A stretch of DNA of 28,704 bases. It comes from Nitrospira sp. UBA2083 (GTDB lineage Bacteria; Nitrospirota; Nitrospiria; Nitrospirales; Nitrospiraceae). This document shows, piece by piece, positions 8,699 through 17,075 of the stretch. Each line of letters opens with the position of its first letter. The first letter of the stretch is position 1. Under the pieces are notes generated by a model. The model worked only from the letters and a program-made list of their open reading frames with translations, did not search any database and had not been told where the DNA came from. The translations under genes and the position numbers were made by a program. The DNA lies in the NCBI GenBank assembly GCA_002331625.1, contig DCZN01000128.1:3988-32691 (forward strand). The letters run 5' to 3'.

Positions 8699-9160
8699 CT
8701 AGGAGAGAACCTGCACGAGCAGTTCAATTTCCACGGGAGCTTGGCGCGGCAACTCGGCGGCACCGACGGCGACACGTGCATGACGGCCGGCATCCCCAAA
8801 TAGAGCAACGAGCAAATCCGACGCACCATTGAGAACCTGTGGTTGATCCGTAAACCCAGGTGCCGACGCAATATGACCGACCATCTTCACGATGCGTTTG
8901 ACTTGATCCAACGACCCGACCTCATGTTTCACAATACTCAAGCCATTCAATACGGCCACTTGTGAGGCCGCTACCCCCTGTTCAATCGTCAAGTCTTGTC
9001 CAAGTTTTCCCGTGAGGATGAGCTGACCATCCCGTGACGGTAAGACTCCCGAAAGAAACAAGAGGTCGCCGACTCGAACGACCGGTACATAGTTCGCAAC
9101 TGGCTTCGGTGGCGCTGGTAGGGTCAATCCCAGGTTTTTCAGTTTCGCTTCATACGACAC
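8699..9160 (-). CDS. RidA (YjgF/YER057c/UK114) family protein
   Basis: A small trimeric enamine/imine deaminase-type fold; RidA proteins hydrolyse reactive 2-aminoacrylate-like intermediates. This 153-residue version has the family segments LLFLSGVLP, VLNGLSIVKHEVGSLDQVKRIVKM and the C-terminal ARVAVGAAELPRQAPVEIE, which contains the key Arg and the LPxxxxVE signature. It is longer than archetypal RidA (~128 aa) and resembles the TIGR/cd02199-like RidA subgroup, for which substrate knowledge is poor. The start is GTG at 9160 with GAGGAGG about 9 bp upstream. It lies 76 bp after the deoB-like gene, with a heptad repeat tract between them. Confidence 0.9.
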   Translation of the reverse strand: MSYEAKLKNLGLTLPAPPKPVANYVPVVRVGDLLFLSGVLPSRDGQLILTGKLGQDLTIEQGVAASQVAVLNGLSIVKHEVGSLDQVKRIVKMVGHIASAPGFTDQPQVLNGASDLLVALFGDAGRHARVAVGAAELPRQAPVEIELLVQVLS

Positions 9161-9188
9161 GTCCTTCTGCCTCCTCGTAAGGTCCTAT

Positions 9189-9230
9189 GTTTCAGGTTTT
9201 ACTCCTCACCCTTCACCCCTTACCTCTCAC
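9189..9230 (-). repeat. Six-unit degenerate heptanucleotide tandem repeat
   Basis: Read on the - strand, six consecutive 7-mers follow one another: GTGAGAG, GTAAGGG, GTGAAGG, GTGAGGA, GTAAAAC and CTGAAAC, roughly GTRARRR. The tract fills most of the gap between the deoB-like stop and the RidA-family ribosome-binding site. It is non-coding and would be in the RidA mRNA leader if the genes are co-transcribed. Confidence 0.7.
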
Positions 9231-9236
9231 ATCGGT

Positions 9237-10391
9237 CTATCCCGTCTTCAACGCATCGAGAAAACTCTCTCCATTCAGCAACCGCTCAGCCCCAAGTGCT
9301 TCCGCTATCGTTTGTCCCACATCCGCCGCAGTCGATCTGGTTCCCAGATCGACGCCTTGGGCAAGTTTTGGACCGGTGACAAACACCGGCACATACTCGC
9401 GCGTCGTCTTATTCGCCGATGAGACATCACGGCCATGATCGCCGACGACCATCACCATGTCACCGATACGCAGCTTTTCGAACAAGTCGGGCAACCGGCG
9501 ATCAAATTCTTCCATGGCGGCGGCCGCCTGGGCCGCTTCTTCAGCCAACAGATCCAGGCTTGCACAAATAAGCCCGCGCGGCACCTTATTCAACATGCCG
9601 ACCACTTCATCCATTGCCTCCTGGCCAGATTCGACCGAGATGGCTTTCGTCATTCCACGCCCGCTGAAGAGGTCATAGACCTTTCCGACGCCCATCGTAA
9701 TCTGACCGGCTCGACTCAAGGCATCAAATACGGTCACACCGGGTGGTTCAATCAGAAAGTCTCTCCGCCCTCCCCGAGGCCGAAGCCCGTCCTGTCCGCC
9801 GACGACCGGCTGGGCAACGACGCGAATAAACGTGCCTGCATCTTTCACGGCTTTCCGGATCTCACGACATCGTTGTTGGAAATCCACCGGCGCCATGAGG
9901 GATTCATGCATAGCCACACAGCAGGTATTGCCTCCGTCGGTCCACAAAATAGGAGATCCGGTGGCCATATGCTCCCTACTCTGGCAACGGAGCATCGTTC
10001 CAAGAGAGGAGACGTCTTTGCCGATCGACTTCCTGCCCAATATCTGTTCAACGATATCGACAATGTTCACAGGAATGCCGGACCTGCAAACGGCCGGGGC
10101 TTCTTTTTGAATGACCCCGCTCAATTCCCAATATCCGACGACAGAATCCTTGCCTGGGGAAGCACACGTGAGCCGCCCAAAACAACCGCTTGGTTGCACC
10201 ATGGCCCGGACGCCCTTGATCTGCGCGACATGTCCCAACCCGAGCATCTCGAAGTTGGGCAAGCTCAGTCCATCGACGATGTCAGCCAGATGAACAAGTG
10301 TGTTGGCCTCGGCATCGCCGTACTCCACAGCGTCCGGCAAGGCGCCGATACCGCACCCATCGATCACGAGCAGAATGACTCTCTTGATCAT
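9237..10391 (-). CDS. deoB: Phosphopentomutase (DeoB)-like protein, probable non-canonical or inactive enzyme
   Basis: DeoB interconverts (deoxy)ribose 1- and 5-phosphate and belongs to the alkaline phosphatase superfamily. This 384-residue homologue keeps the fold signature: VIDGCGIGALPDA, NTLVHLAD, KVYDLFSGRGMTK, EEFDRRLP, DHGRD, TREYVPV and GVDLGTR. Several functional residues are missing. GKDSVVGYWE replaces GKDTxTGHWE, so the phosphorylated Thr is Val85. The DFDxxYGHRRD metal loop is deleted (SLDLLAEEAAQAA at 278-290). The H of DHTRE is Thr330, and TSADS is TDGGN. Only D11 and D318/H319 of the metal ligands remain. I chose ATG 10391 because GGAGGAG precedes it; an upstream start at 10442 would overlap deoC. 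The fold assignment is firm, but enzymatic activity is doubtful. The gene is 16 bp after deoC. Confidence 0.88.
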   Translation of the reverse strand: MIKRVILLVIDGCGIGALPDAVEYGDAEANTLVHLADIVDGLSLPNFEMLGLGHVAQIKGVRAMVQPSGCFGRLTCASPGKDSVVGYWELSGVIQKEAPAVCRSGIPVNIVDIVEQILGRKSIGKDVSSLGTMLRCQSREHMATGSPILWTDGGNTCCVAMHESLMAPVDFQQRCREIRKAVKDAGTFIRVVAQPVVGGQDGLRPRGGRRDFLIEPPGVTVFDALSRAGQITMGVGKVYDLFSGRGMTKAISVESGQEAMDEVVGMLNKVPRGLICASLDLLAEEAAQAAAAMEEFDRRLPDLFEKLRIGDMVMVVGDHGRDVSSANKTTREYVPVFVTGPKLAQGVDLGTRSTAADVGQTIAEALGAERLLNGESFLDALKTG

Positions 10392-10407
10392 CGCTCCTCC
10401 AGATGGT

Positions 10408-11085
10408 TTATCCCTGTTTGTTGTGTGACGCACGCCATTCATCGATGATCTTCAGGCTGGCGCTGGTCCCGATCCGATCAGCCCCTGCCTCAAGCATCGC
10501 GAGGGTGGTCTTCCAATCCCGAATGCCCCCTGAAGCCTTCACTTTCACCTTCCCTGCGACTACCTCCTTCAGCAACCGCACATCTGCGACCGTCGCGCCT
10601 GCAGGACCGAAACCCGTCGATGTCTTGACGTAGTCCGCCCCAGCCTCCATCACCAGATGGCAGGCGGTTCGTTTCTCCTCCTGCGTGAGATAACAGGTTT
10701 CAAAAATCACTTTGTGCTCGGCCAGCGGTGTAGCCTTGACGACCTCGGCGATATCCGTTCGGACATACTGATGGTCGCCGGATTTCAATCGGCTGATATT
10801 CAGGACCATATCCAGCACGGTTGCCCCGCGATTGACCGCTTCCATGGCTTCGGCGACTTTGGTGTTCGTCGTGTGACCACCGAGGGGAAAGCCAATGGGA
10901 ATTCCGACATGAATATTCGTCCCGGCCAATGCTGCGACCGCCTCATCGACATAACAGGGTGGAACAAAAATGACGGTAAACCAGTTCGCCTTCGCTTCCT
11001 CGCACAGCCGCAACACGTCGGCTTTCGTCGCATCCGGCTTCAAAACCGTATGGTCGATCAACACAGGAAGATTCCATCCAGACAT
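10408..11085 (-). CDS. deoC: Deoxyribose-phosphate aldolase DeoC
   Basis: Class I aldolase that splits 2-deoxyribose 5-phosphate into glyceraldehyde 3-phosphate and acetaldehyde. The 225-residue TIM barrel is family-length. Catalytic residues are intact: the Schiff-base lysine K154 in YVKTSTGF, the second lysine K183 in VKASGGIR and D92 in LDMVLN. IDHTVLKPDAT at the N-terminus and GFPLGGHTT are further family marks. ATG 11085 is preceded by AAGGAG lying within the end of mltG, only 3 bp downstream of the mltG stop, so it is part of the same operon. Its normal metabolic partner would be DeoB, encoded next, which here looks catalytically impaired. Confidence 0.96.
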   Translation of the reverse strand: MSGWNLPVLIDHTVLKPDATKADVLRLCEEAKANWFTVIFVPPCYVDEAVAALAGTNIHVGIPIGFPLGGHTTNTKVAEAMEAVNRGATVLDMVLNISRLKSGDHQYVRTDIAEVVKATPLAEHKVIFETCYLTQEEKRTACHLVMEAGADYVKTSTGFGPAGATVADVRLLKEVVAGKVKVKASGGIRDWKTTLAMLEAGADRIGTSASLKIIDEWRASHNKQG

Positions 11086-11088
11086 GCG

Positions 11089-12171
11089 TTATGAGACTCC
11101 TTCTTCATGATGCGGTGGTCTGCCGTCTGGAGCCCTCAAGGTCTGCGAACGATTTCCCCGTCGAAATGGACGCTTTTGGTACTTTTCGACAGCCTTGTTG
11201 TGCTCGACCAGTGTGGCAGAAAATTGGTGCGTCCCGTCGTTCTTCGACACGAAATAGAGGTAGACAGAGGGCGCCGGATAGAGGGCTGCACGAATCGCTT
11301 CCGCTCCGGGGCTTGCAATCGGACCAGGCGGTAGTCCGGTCCATCGATAGGTGTTGTACGGGCTGGGGTGGGAAAGATCCTTCTTGTGCAGATTGCCGTC
11401 GAAGTTCGGCAGCCCATAGATCACGGTCGGATCACTCTGCAGCGGAATCTTTTTCTTCAATCGATTGTGGAACACCGACGAAATCTGCGGCCGCTCATCT
11501 CCGGATCCGGTTTCTTTCTCGATCACCGAGGCAAGGGTTAAGACTTCATGCACCGTGAGGTGAATATCCTTAGCCCGAGCCTTCAGCTCCTGAGTCATGA
11601 CATGCTCAAGCTGATCGACCATCGTACGGATGACGTCTTTGGCTGCCGTCATTTTCGCAAACCGGTAGGTGTCCGGATACAAATAGCCTTCCACAGAATC
11701 AGCCGACAGTCCCAGCGTTCTCACGAATGACTTATCGGAGGCCCACCGTACAAATTCGGTACGATCGGTGATCTGCTGTTCTCCCAAGACGTCGGCGATT
11801 TGATGAATCGTATACCCTTCAGGAATGGTGACGGCATGCAGCACCACGCGACCGCTGAGCAACTTCGACAGAATCTCCGCCGGAGGCATGGCCGCGTTGA
11901 GTTCATACTCCCCAGGATGAATCTTGCGATCCGCCTCCTGAGATCGTCCCATCAGGAGAAAGGCCGAACGGCTCCTGATCAACTGTTCCTGTTCAAGTAA
12001 CGTGGCAGCTTGAGCGAACGTGGCCCCGTTGGGGATCACCACAATTTTCTCTGGAGGATGATCAGCCTCGGACAGGACGGGCGCTTCAGCCCATCGAATC
12101 ATTTGATAGCCGACCACCCCGGCGAGCACGACGAGAGTGATCAGACTGATGAGAATTCCGCGAACTGTCAT
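11089..12171 (-). CDS. mltG: Endolytic murein transglycosylase MltG (YceG-like)
   Basis: Inner-membrane lytic transglycosylase that cuts nascent glycan strands and is thought to set their length. The 360-residue protein has an N-terminal transmembrane helix (about residues 5-23), a LysM-like region (IVVIPNGATFAQAATLLEQ), and the catalytic domain with E218 in LASVIEKETG, then FHNRL, LQSDPTVIYG and the SPYNTYRWTGLPPGPIASPG signature. The start is supported by the membrane helix although it has no Shine-Dalgarno sequence. The first 86 bp lie inside the 3' end of ruvX in another frame, so translation probably depends on coupling. The C-terminal tail is basic and not conserved-looking. Confidence 0.95.
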   Translation of the reverse strand: MTVRGILISLITLVVLAGVVGYQMIRWAEAPVLSEADHPPEKIVVIPNGATFAQAATLLEQEQLIRSRSAFLLMGRSQEADRKIHPGEYELNAAMPPAEILSKLLSGRVVLHAVTIPEGYTIHQIADVLGEQQITDRTEFVRWASDKSFVRTLGLSADSVEGYLYPDTYRFAKMTAAKDVIRTMVDQLEHVMTQELKARAKDIHLTVHEVLTLASVIEKETGSGDERPQISSVFHNRLKKKIPLQSDPTVIYGLPNFDGNLHKKDLSHPSPYNTYRWTGLPPGPIASPGAEAIRAALYPAPSVYLYFVSKNDGTHQFSATLVEHNKAVEKYQKRPFRRGNRSQTLRAPDGRPPHHEEGVS

Positions 12172-12670
12172 GTGTTTGGTCGATTACAGGCGACTCTCCC
12201 CACTCTTCCGCTGTCTCACCGACTGAATTGTTTTCGACGCCTGAACTCGGAGAAGACGCCTGGGATTCCAAATATCCCTGTAAGAGGATCGCCGCGGCCA
12301 CACGATCAACCACCCCTTTGCGCTTCTTTCGACTCATATCGGCCGCGATCAACAAGTCTTCCGCCGCTCGAGTCGTCATGCGCTCGTCCCACGTGACGAT
12401 GGGCACCGAGAGCGTTTCTCCCAGCCGACCGATAAACCGTTGAACCGCCTGAACCGCCGGGCCTTCTCCACCGTCGAGCCGCAACGGAAGCCCGATCAGC
12501 ACCTCTCGAACTTCGTGCATCGTCACGAGATCTTGAATATGCGCAATATCCCGTTCCAGCGTTCTCCGTTCGAATGTTTCCAGCGGTTGGGCCGTCCACC
12601 CGAGCTCGTCGCTCAGCGCCACCCCCATGCGTTTGCTACCATAATCAAGAGCCAAGATCCTGGTTGCCAT
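12086..12670 (-). CDS. ruvX: Putative pre-16S rRNA nuclease RuvX (YqgF), with C-terminal extension
   Basis: RNase H-fold Holliday-junction-resolvase-like protein now linked to maturation of the 16S rRNA 5' end. The core (about residues 1-140) has the family marks ILALDYGSKRMGVALSD, EVLIGLPLRLDGGEG, WDERMTTRAAE and DRVAAAILLQGYL, including the acidic residues of the active site. The family is usually ~140-150 residues; this one is 194. The extra ~50 residues are Ser/Asp/Arg-rich, low complexity, and mostly overlap the start of mltG. The ATG at 12670 is 6 bp after the alaS stop. Confidence 0.93.
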   Translation of the reverse strand: MATRILALDYGSKRMGVALSDELGWTAQPLETFERRTLERDIAHIQDLVTMHEVREVLIGLPLRLDGGEGPAVQAVQRFIGRLGETLSVPIVTWDERMTTRAAEDLLIAADMSRKKRKGVVDRVAAAILLQGYLESQASSPSSGVENNSVGETAEEWGESPVIDQTHDSSRNSHQSDHSRRARRGGRLSNDSMG

Positions 12671-12676
12671 AAGAGT

Positions 12677-15310
12677 TTACCGCTGGAGCGTGGTTTCGAC
12701 CAAGCTAAAGACTTTTTCAAGCGCCGCATCCAGACGCGAGGCATCTTTCCCTCCCGCCTGCGCCATTTCCGGACGACCACCACCCGTCCCGCCCACTTCT
12801 ATGGCCATCGGCTTGATGAGATCACCGGCCTTCAATCGCCCGACCAGATCTTTTGTCACCACCACAAGCAGGGACACTTTTCCAGCATCGGCTTCTGCTC
12901 CGAGCGCAATCACCCCACTTTTCATTTTGTCGCGCAACTGGTCCGCGAGCGCCCGCATGGCCGTCACATCCAGCCCATCGGTCCGCTGCACATGCACCGA
13001 TACCCCGGCAATCGTCTTGACGGTAGAAGTCGCCGCTGATCCACCTGCCATCTTGAGTTTCAATTCTTCGAGCTCGCGCTCTTTGTCTTTGAATTGCGTG
13101 AGCAGCTTTCTGGTCCTGGCGACCACCTCCGACTGACTGACTTTCAGAAGATCGGACAACTGCCGGACCTCGGATTCCAGTCTTTTTACATGGTCGTACG
13201 CGCCGATCCCGGTCTGGGCTTCGATACGCCGCACTCCGGCCGCTACACCGGTCTCGGACATAATGCGAAAGAGTCCGATCTCGCCCGTCTGCCGGCAATG
13301 CGTCCCACCGCAGAGTTCTTTACTAAACGACTCAACCGACACCACCCGAACCTGTTCGCCGTACTTATCGCCAAAAAATGCCAAGGCACCCTTGGCCACC
13401 GCATCCTGAATGCTCATGACCTCGGTGCGTACCGGCTCATTTTTGCGAATTTCCTCATTGACTATCGACTCGATCTCGTCGATGTCGCGCGACGACAGCG
13501 GTCGGAAATGGGCGAAGTCGAACCGAAGCCGGTTCGGTCCGACCAGTGAGCCGTACTGCTTCACATGGGGGCCAAGTAGATCGCGCAGGGCGGCATGGAC
13601 CAGATGAGTTGCCGTATGATTCCGTGCGGCGTCCTGGCGCGTTGACGCATTCACGCTGAGACGCAGTTGTTCGCCTTCACGAATGCGGCCTTTGCGAACC
13701 GTCCCCTTATGAAGGATGAGGGCCGGCACCGGCCTCGTGGTATCCGTGATCTCCAGCAGGCCATCGACACCCACCAACGTCCCTCGATCCCCGACTTGTC
13801 CGCCACCTTCCGCGTAAAAGGGTGTGATGCTCAGCGCCACCTCGACTTCATCGCCTTCCTTCGCCTCTTTGATCACGTGCTCGCCTTTCAGAATCGCGCG
13901 GAGAATCGCATCGCTCTCCAATCGGTCATAGCCCACAAATTGCGTGGGACCAATGTGCTTGGCCAACTCGGCCACCCCTGGTCGAGCGATATCCTGCTCA
14001 AACCCGCCGGTCTTGCGCGCGCGGGTCCGCTGCTCTTCAATGGCGGCATCAAATCCCGCCTCATCGACCGTCATATCTTGTTCACGACAGGCCTCGGTGA
14101 TGAGGTCCATTGGAAACCCGTACGTATCATAGAGTTTGAACACATCTCCACCCGCCAAGACCGTTCGGCCTGCCCCCCGTGTCTTGTCGATCATCTCGGT
14201 AAGAATCGGCAACCCTTGATCAAGTGTGGCAATAAATCGCTCTTCCTCGCCCCGCGTCGCCTCGGTGATCGTGGTGGTCGCGCGGGTGATCTCAGCATAG
14301 GCGTCTCCCATCTGTTCCACCACCGCCATGGTCAGCTCATGGAGGAACGGCTCGACGATTCCGAGCAGCCGACCATGACGGGCGGCACGACGCAGAATTC
14401 TGCGCAACACGTAACCCCGCCCTTCGTTTGAGGGCAACACGCCGTCGGTCATCAAAAACGTGATGGCTCGTAAGTGGTCGGCGATCACACGCATCGAACG
14501 GTCCGAGGTGTCCTGCTTGCCGTACTCGATGCCGGCCCGTCCGGCAATCGCCGCGAGCAGCGGCGTAAACAGATCACTGTCATAGTTACTGAACACACCC
14601 TGCGCGACTGCCGCCAGCCGTTCGAGTCCCATGCCGGTATCGATGCTCGGTTTGGGGAGCGGATGCAATTGACCGGAGGCATCCCGGTTGTATTGCATGA
14701 ACACGAGGTTCCATATTTCTATGACACGATCTCCCGCTCCATTCGGTCGATCATCTCCCGGAACGATCGCGCCCTGATCAAAATGGATCTCGGAGCAAGG
14801 ACCGCAGGGGCCGGTATCCGCCATCTGCCAGAAATTATCCTTTTCATCACACCGGACGATGCGCGAGGCGGGGACGCCGATCTTTCTCCACAACCGGTCC
14901 GCTTCATCGTCTTCTCGAAAGATCGTCACCCAGAGTTGATCGGTGGCCAGCCCGACCGTCCGGGTGAGGAACTCCCACCCAAAATGGATTGCTTCTTCCT
15001 TGAAATAGTCACCGAACGAGAAGTTTCCCAGCATCTCGAAGAAGGTATGATGCCGTCTGGTGTAGCCGACATTTTCGAGGTCGTTGTGTTTCCCCCCCGC
15101 ACGCAAACACTTCTGCACCGACACGGCCCGCACGTAGGCTCGCGTGTCCTCCCCGAGAAAGACACGCTTGAACTGGTTCATACCGGCGTTGGTAAAGAGC
15201 AATGTCGGATCGGCTTGTGGCAGGAGGGACGAACTCGGCACCGCATGATGCCCCTGCGCTTCGAAATATCGGATAAAGGCCCGCCGTAGCTCACTCGCAC
15301 TATTCTTCAT
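12677..15310 (-). CDS. alaS: Alanine-tRNA ligase AlaS
   Basis: Class II aminoacyl-tRNA synthetase charging tRNA-Ala, with editing of Ser/Gly mischarging. The full-length protein (about 877 residues) shows the catalytic core (GHHAVPSSSLLPQADPTLLFTNAGM, FFEMLGNFSFGDYFK, DTGMGLERLAAV), the tRNA-recognition segment, the editing domain with zinc-site HTATH and CGGTHC motifs near residues 565 and 670, and the C-terminal Ala domain ending GGGRPEMAQAGG. The frame is open to a GTG at 15325 and an ATG at 15319. I chose ATG 15310 because GAGG is well placed and the protein then begins like other AlaS ([12 protein letters not shown]). It overlaps the recX 3' end by 11 bp. Confidence 0.97.
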   Translation of the reverse strand: MKNSASELRRAFIRYFEAQGHHAVPSSSLLPQADPTLLFTNAGMNQFKRVFLGEDTRAYVRAVSVQKCLRAGGKHNDLENVGYTRRHHTFFEMLGNFSFGDYFKEEAIHFGWEFLTRTVGLATDQLWVTIFREDDEADRLWRKIGVPASRIVRCDEKDNFWQMADTGPCGPCSEIHFDQGAIVPGDDRPNGAGDRVIEIWNLVFMQYNRDASGQLHPLPKPSIDTGMGLERLAAVAQGVFSNYDSDLFTPLLAAIAGRAGIEYGKQDTSDRSMRVIADHLRAITFLMTDGVLPSNEGRGYVLRRILRRAARHGRLLGIVEPFLHELTMAVVEQMGDAYAEITRATTTITEATRGEEERFIATLDQGLPILTEMIDKTRGAGRTVLAGGDVFKLYDTYGFPMDLITEACREQDMTVDEAGFDAAIEEQRTRARKTGGFEQDIARPGVAELAKHIGPTQFVGYDRLESDAILRAILKGEHVIKEAKEGDEVEVALSITPFYAEGGGQVGDRGTLVGVDGLLEITDTTRPVPALILHKGTVRKGRIREGEQLRLSVNASTRQDAARNHTATHLVHAALRDLLGPHVKQYGSLVGPNRLRFDFAHFRPLSSRDIDEIESIVNEEIRKNEPVRTEVMSIQDAVAKGALAFFGDKYGEQVRVVSVESFSKELCGGTHCRQTGEIGLFRIMSETGVAAGVRRIEAQTGIGAYDHVKRLESEVRQLSDLLKVSQSEVVARTRKLLTQFKDKERELEELKLKMAGGSAATSTVKTIAGVSVHVQRTDGLDVTAMRALADQLRDKMKSGVIALGAEADAGKVSLLVVVTKDLVGRLKAGDLIKPMAIEVGGTGGGRPEMAQAGGKDASRLDAALEKVFSLVETTLQR

Positions 15311-15839
15311 CGAGACCATCCTCACTTCCCCTGAACTCGGCCATCATACGATCGACGACCTCTTCACCAAAACCCCGCTGTTGGAGGAGCCGCGCCAGTT
15401 GAGACAGCGGCAATCGACGACCGTGACGAGAGGCAACCTCTAGAACCCTGCGCGCAAGTCGCTCTTCACTTACCTCACGAAAGGTTTCCGCCAGTACCCG
15501 GGCAGCCACACCATCGGAAATCCCCTTGGCCAGCAATTCTGCCTTCAGCCGTTCTCGTCCCATCGGCCTGGTAGACAACCTGGTATCTACCCAACGTTGC
15601 GCATACGCATGATCGTCGAGGTACCGGAGGTCCGACAACCGGTGAATGACCTGTCCGACCTGACGCGAGGAGGCCCCTCGTAGTGTGAGATACTGCGCAA
15701 CCTGAGCGATCGTCCGATCTCTGCGCGCTAGAAACCGAACTGCGAGCTGGAGCAGCTCATCCAGGTCTTCGGGTCTAGCGCGAGGAGAAGCCCGCCTCCT
15801 GCTGTTACCGATGTGCCCGCTTTTCCTCACTTCGCGCAA
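15300..15839 (-). CDS. recX: Regulatory protein RecX
   Basis: RecX binds and modulates RecA filaments. This 179-residue helical protein has the three-helix-repeat pattern of the family: [59 protein letters not shown] and [16 protein letters not shown]. The most upstream start is TTG at 15839 with GAGGA about 8 bp before it; a GTG at 15830 is the alternative. Either start lies inside the recA 3' end (35 or 26 bp overlap), which is common for recX and limits its translation relative to RecA. Confidence 0.93.
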   Translation of the reverse strand: MREVRKSGHIGNSRRRASPRARPEDLDELLQLAVRFLARRDRTIAQVAQYLTLRGASSRQVGQVIHRLSDLRYLDDHAYAQRWVDTRLSTRPMGRERLKAELLAKGISDGVAARVLAETFREVSEERLARRVLEVASRHGRRLPLSQLARLLQQRGFGEEVVDRMMAEFRGSEDGLDEE

Positions 15840-16887
15840 CAGGCTTGTCCTCTTTGGTCTCTGGCTTGGTGTCAGCCTTTTTCTCGTTCCGAGCGGGGAC
15901 GCCGGCCACTTCCCGAAGCTTCATTTCGACCTCGCGGGCAGTGGACACATTATTTTTCAGAAAATCTCTAGCCGCGTCGCGGCCCTGACCAATCCGTTCT
16001 CCCTTGTAGGAATACCAGGCGCCGGACTTTTCGATGATCTTCTTGTCGACCCCCATATCAACCAGTTCGCCGGTTTTTGATATCCCCTCGGCAAACATAA
16101 TGTCGAACTCGGCTTGGCGAAACGGCGGCGCCATCTTGTTCTTCACCACCTTTACACGGACTCGACTCCCCATTACATCTTGACCTTCCTTAATCGACTC
16201 GATCCGTCGAATGTCGAGACGGACAGACGAGTAGAACTTCAGCGCATTTCCACCCGTGGTGGTCTCCGGATTGCCGAACATCACACCGAGTTTCATCCGT
16301 ATCTGATTGATGAAGATGACCGTCGTGTGCGATTTTGAAATAGCTGCCGTAAGTTTCCTTAGCGCTTGCGACATGAGCCTTGCTTGAAGCCCCATATGCG
16401 CGTCGCCCATCTCACCTTCAATCTCGGCACGCGGCGTCAACGCGGCCACAGAGTCGATAACAATGAGGTCAATCGCACCGCTACGGACCAAGGTTTCCGC
16501 GATCTCTAACGCCTGTTCACCCGTATCCGGCTGCGACACAAGGAGGTCATCGGCCTGCACACCCAGCTTCTTGGCATAGCTCAGGTCCAGCGCATGTTCG
16601 GCATCGATGAATGCCGCCACCCCGCCGACCTTCTGGACCTCGGCAATACAGTGCAGTGTCATGGTCGTTTTCCCGGATGCTTCAGGGCCAAAGATCTCGA
16701 TGACCCGTCCGCGTGGGAGCCCGCCGACCCCAAGGGCAATGTCGAGGCCGAGCGAACCGGTGGAAATGGCCGGCACATCGACCTTCTCCTCCGTCCCGAG
16801 CTTCATGATGGCTCCCTTCCCATACTGCTTCTCAATCTGAGAGAGAGCCAGGTCGAGCGCACGCTTCTTGTCGTCTTTTTCGGACAT
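15805..16887 (-). CDS. recA: Recombinase RecA
   Basis: DNA-dependent ATPase for homologous recombination and SOS induction. The 360-residue protein has Walker A GPEASGKT at 67-74, the [19 protein letters not shown]alker B/L1 region, [31 protein letters not shown] (L2), and a lysine-rich, charged C-terminal tail instead of a strongly acidic one. AGGAG precedes the ATG. A TATAAT element lies about 37 bp upstream of the start codon. I saw no palindrome that I could call a LexA box. It is the first gene of the run recA-recX-alaS-ruvX-mltG-deoC-deoB. Confidence 0.98.
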   Translation of the reverse strand: MSEKDDKKRALDLALSQIEKQYGKGAIMKLGTEEKVDVPAISTGSLGLDIALGVGGLPRGRVIEIFGPEASGKTTMTLHCIAEVQKVGGVAAFIDAEHALDLSYAKKLGVQADDLLVSQPDTGEQALEIAETLVRSGAIDLIVIDSVAALTPRAEIEGEMGDAHMGLQARLMSQALRKLTAAISKSHTTVIFINQIRMKLGVMFGNPETTTGGNALKFYSSVRLDIRRIESIKEGQDVMGSRVRVKVVKNKMAPPFRQAEFDIMFAEGISKTGELVDMGVDKKIIEKSGAWYSYKGERIGQGRDAARDFLKNNVSTAREVEMKLREVAGVPARNEKKADTKPETKEDKPVARSEEKRAHR

Positions 16888-16923
16888 ACGAGTCTCCTAG
16901 AAAATGAACAAGATAATCGCCGG

Positions 16924-16929
16924 ATTATA
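16924..16929 (-). promoter_or_regulatory. Candidate -10 box of the recA operon
   Basis: A perfect TATAAT is present on the - strand in the recA upstream gap, about 37 bp before the ATG. The -35 region at 17-bp spacing (TAGGTT) is poor, so the call rests on the -10 box and location. Confidence 0.45.
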
Positions 16930-17075
16930 CCGAAGCCGCAAAGGGAAACCTAGTCTGATCTCCGTCAAGACCTAGCCGATCCACCACCCGCACAAAATGC
17001 AAAATCAATGGCTCAACTTTCCAAGATCCGTCATATTTTGACTGGGCTCCGAGAAAAAACGTCTAGGTAACACCT

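Noticed and set aside
9435..10448. + strand open frame (337 codons) opposite the deoB-like gene
   Set aside because: The - strand frame has unambiguous DeoB-family motifs and a strong ribosome-binding site; the + strand product has no recognisable features.
13667..15289. Two long + strand frames (254 and 271 codons) opposite alaS
   Set aside because: Complementary shadows of the well-supported alaS frame.
16888..17075. Search for a LexA/SOS box upstream of recA
   Set aside because: Neither a CTGT-N8-ACAG nor a GAAC-N4-GTTC type palindrome was seen; the LexA motif of this lineage may differ, so no claim is made.
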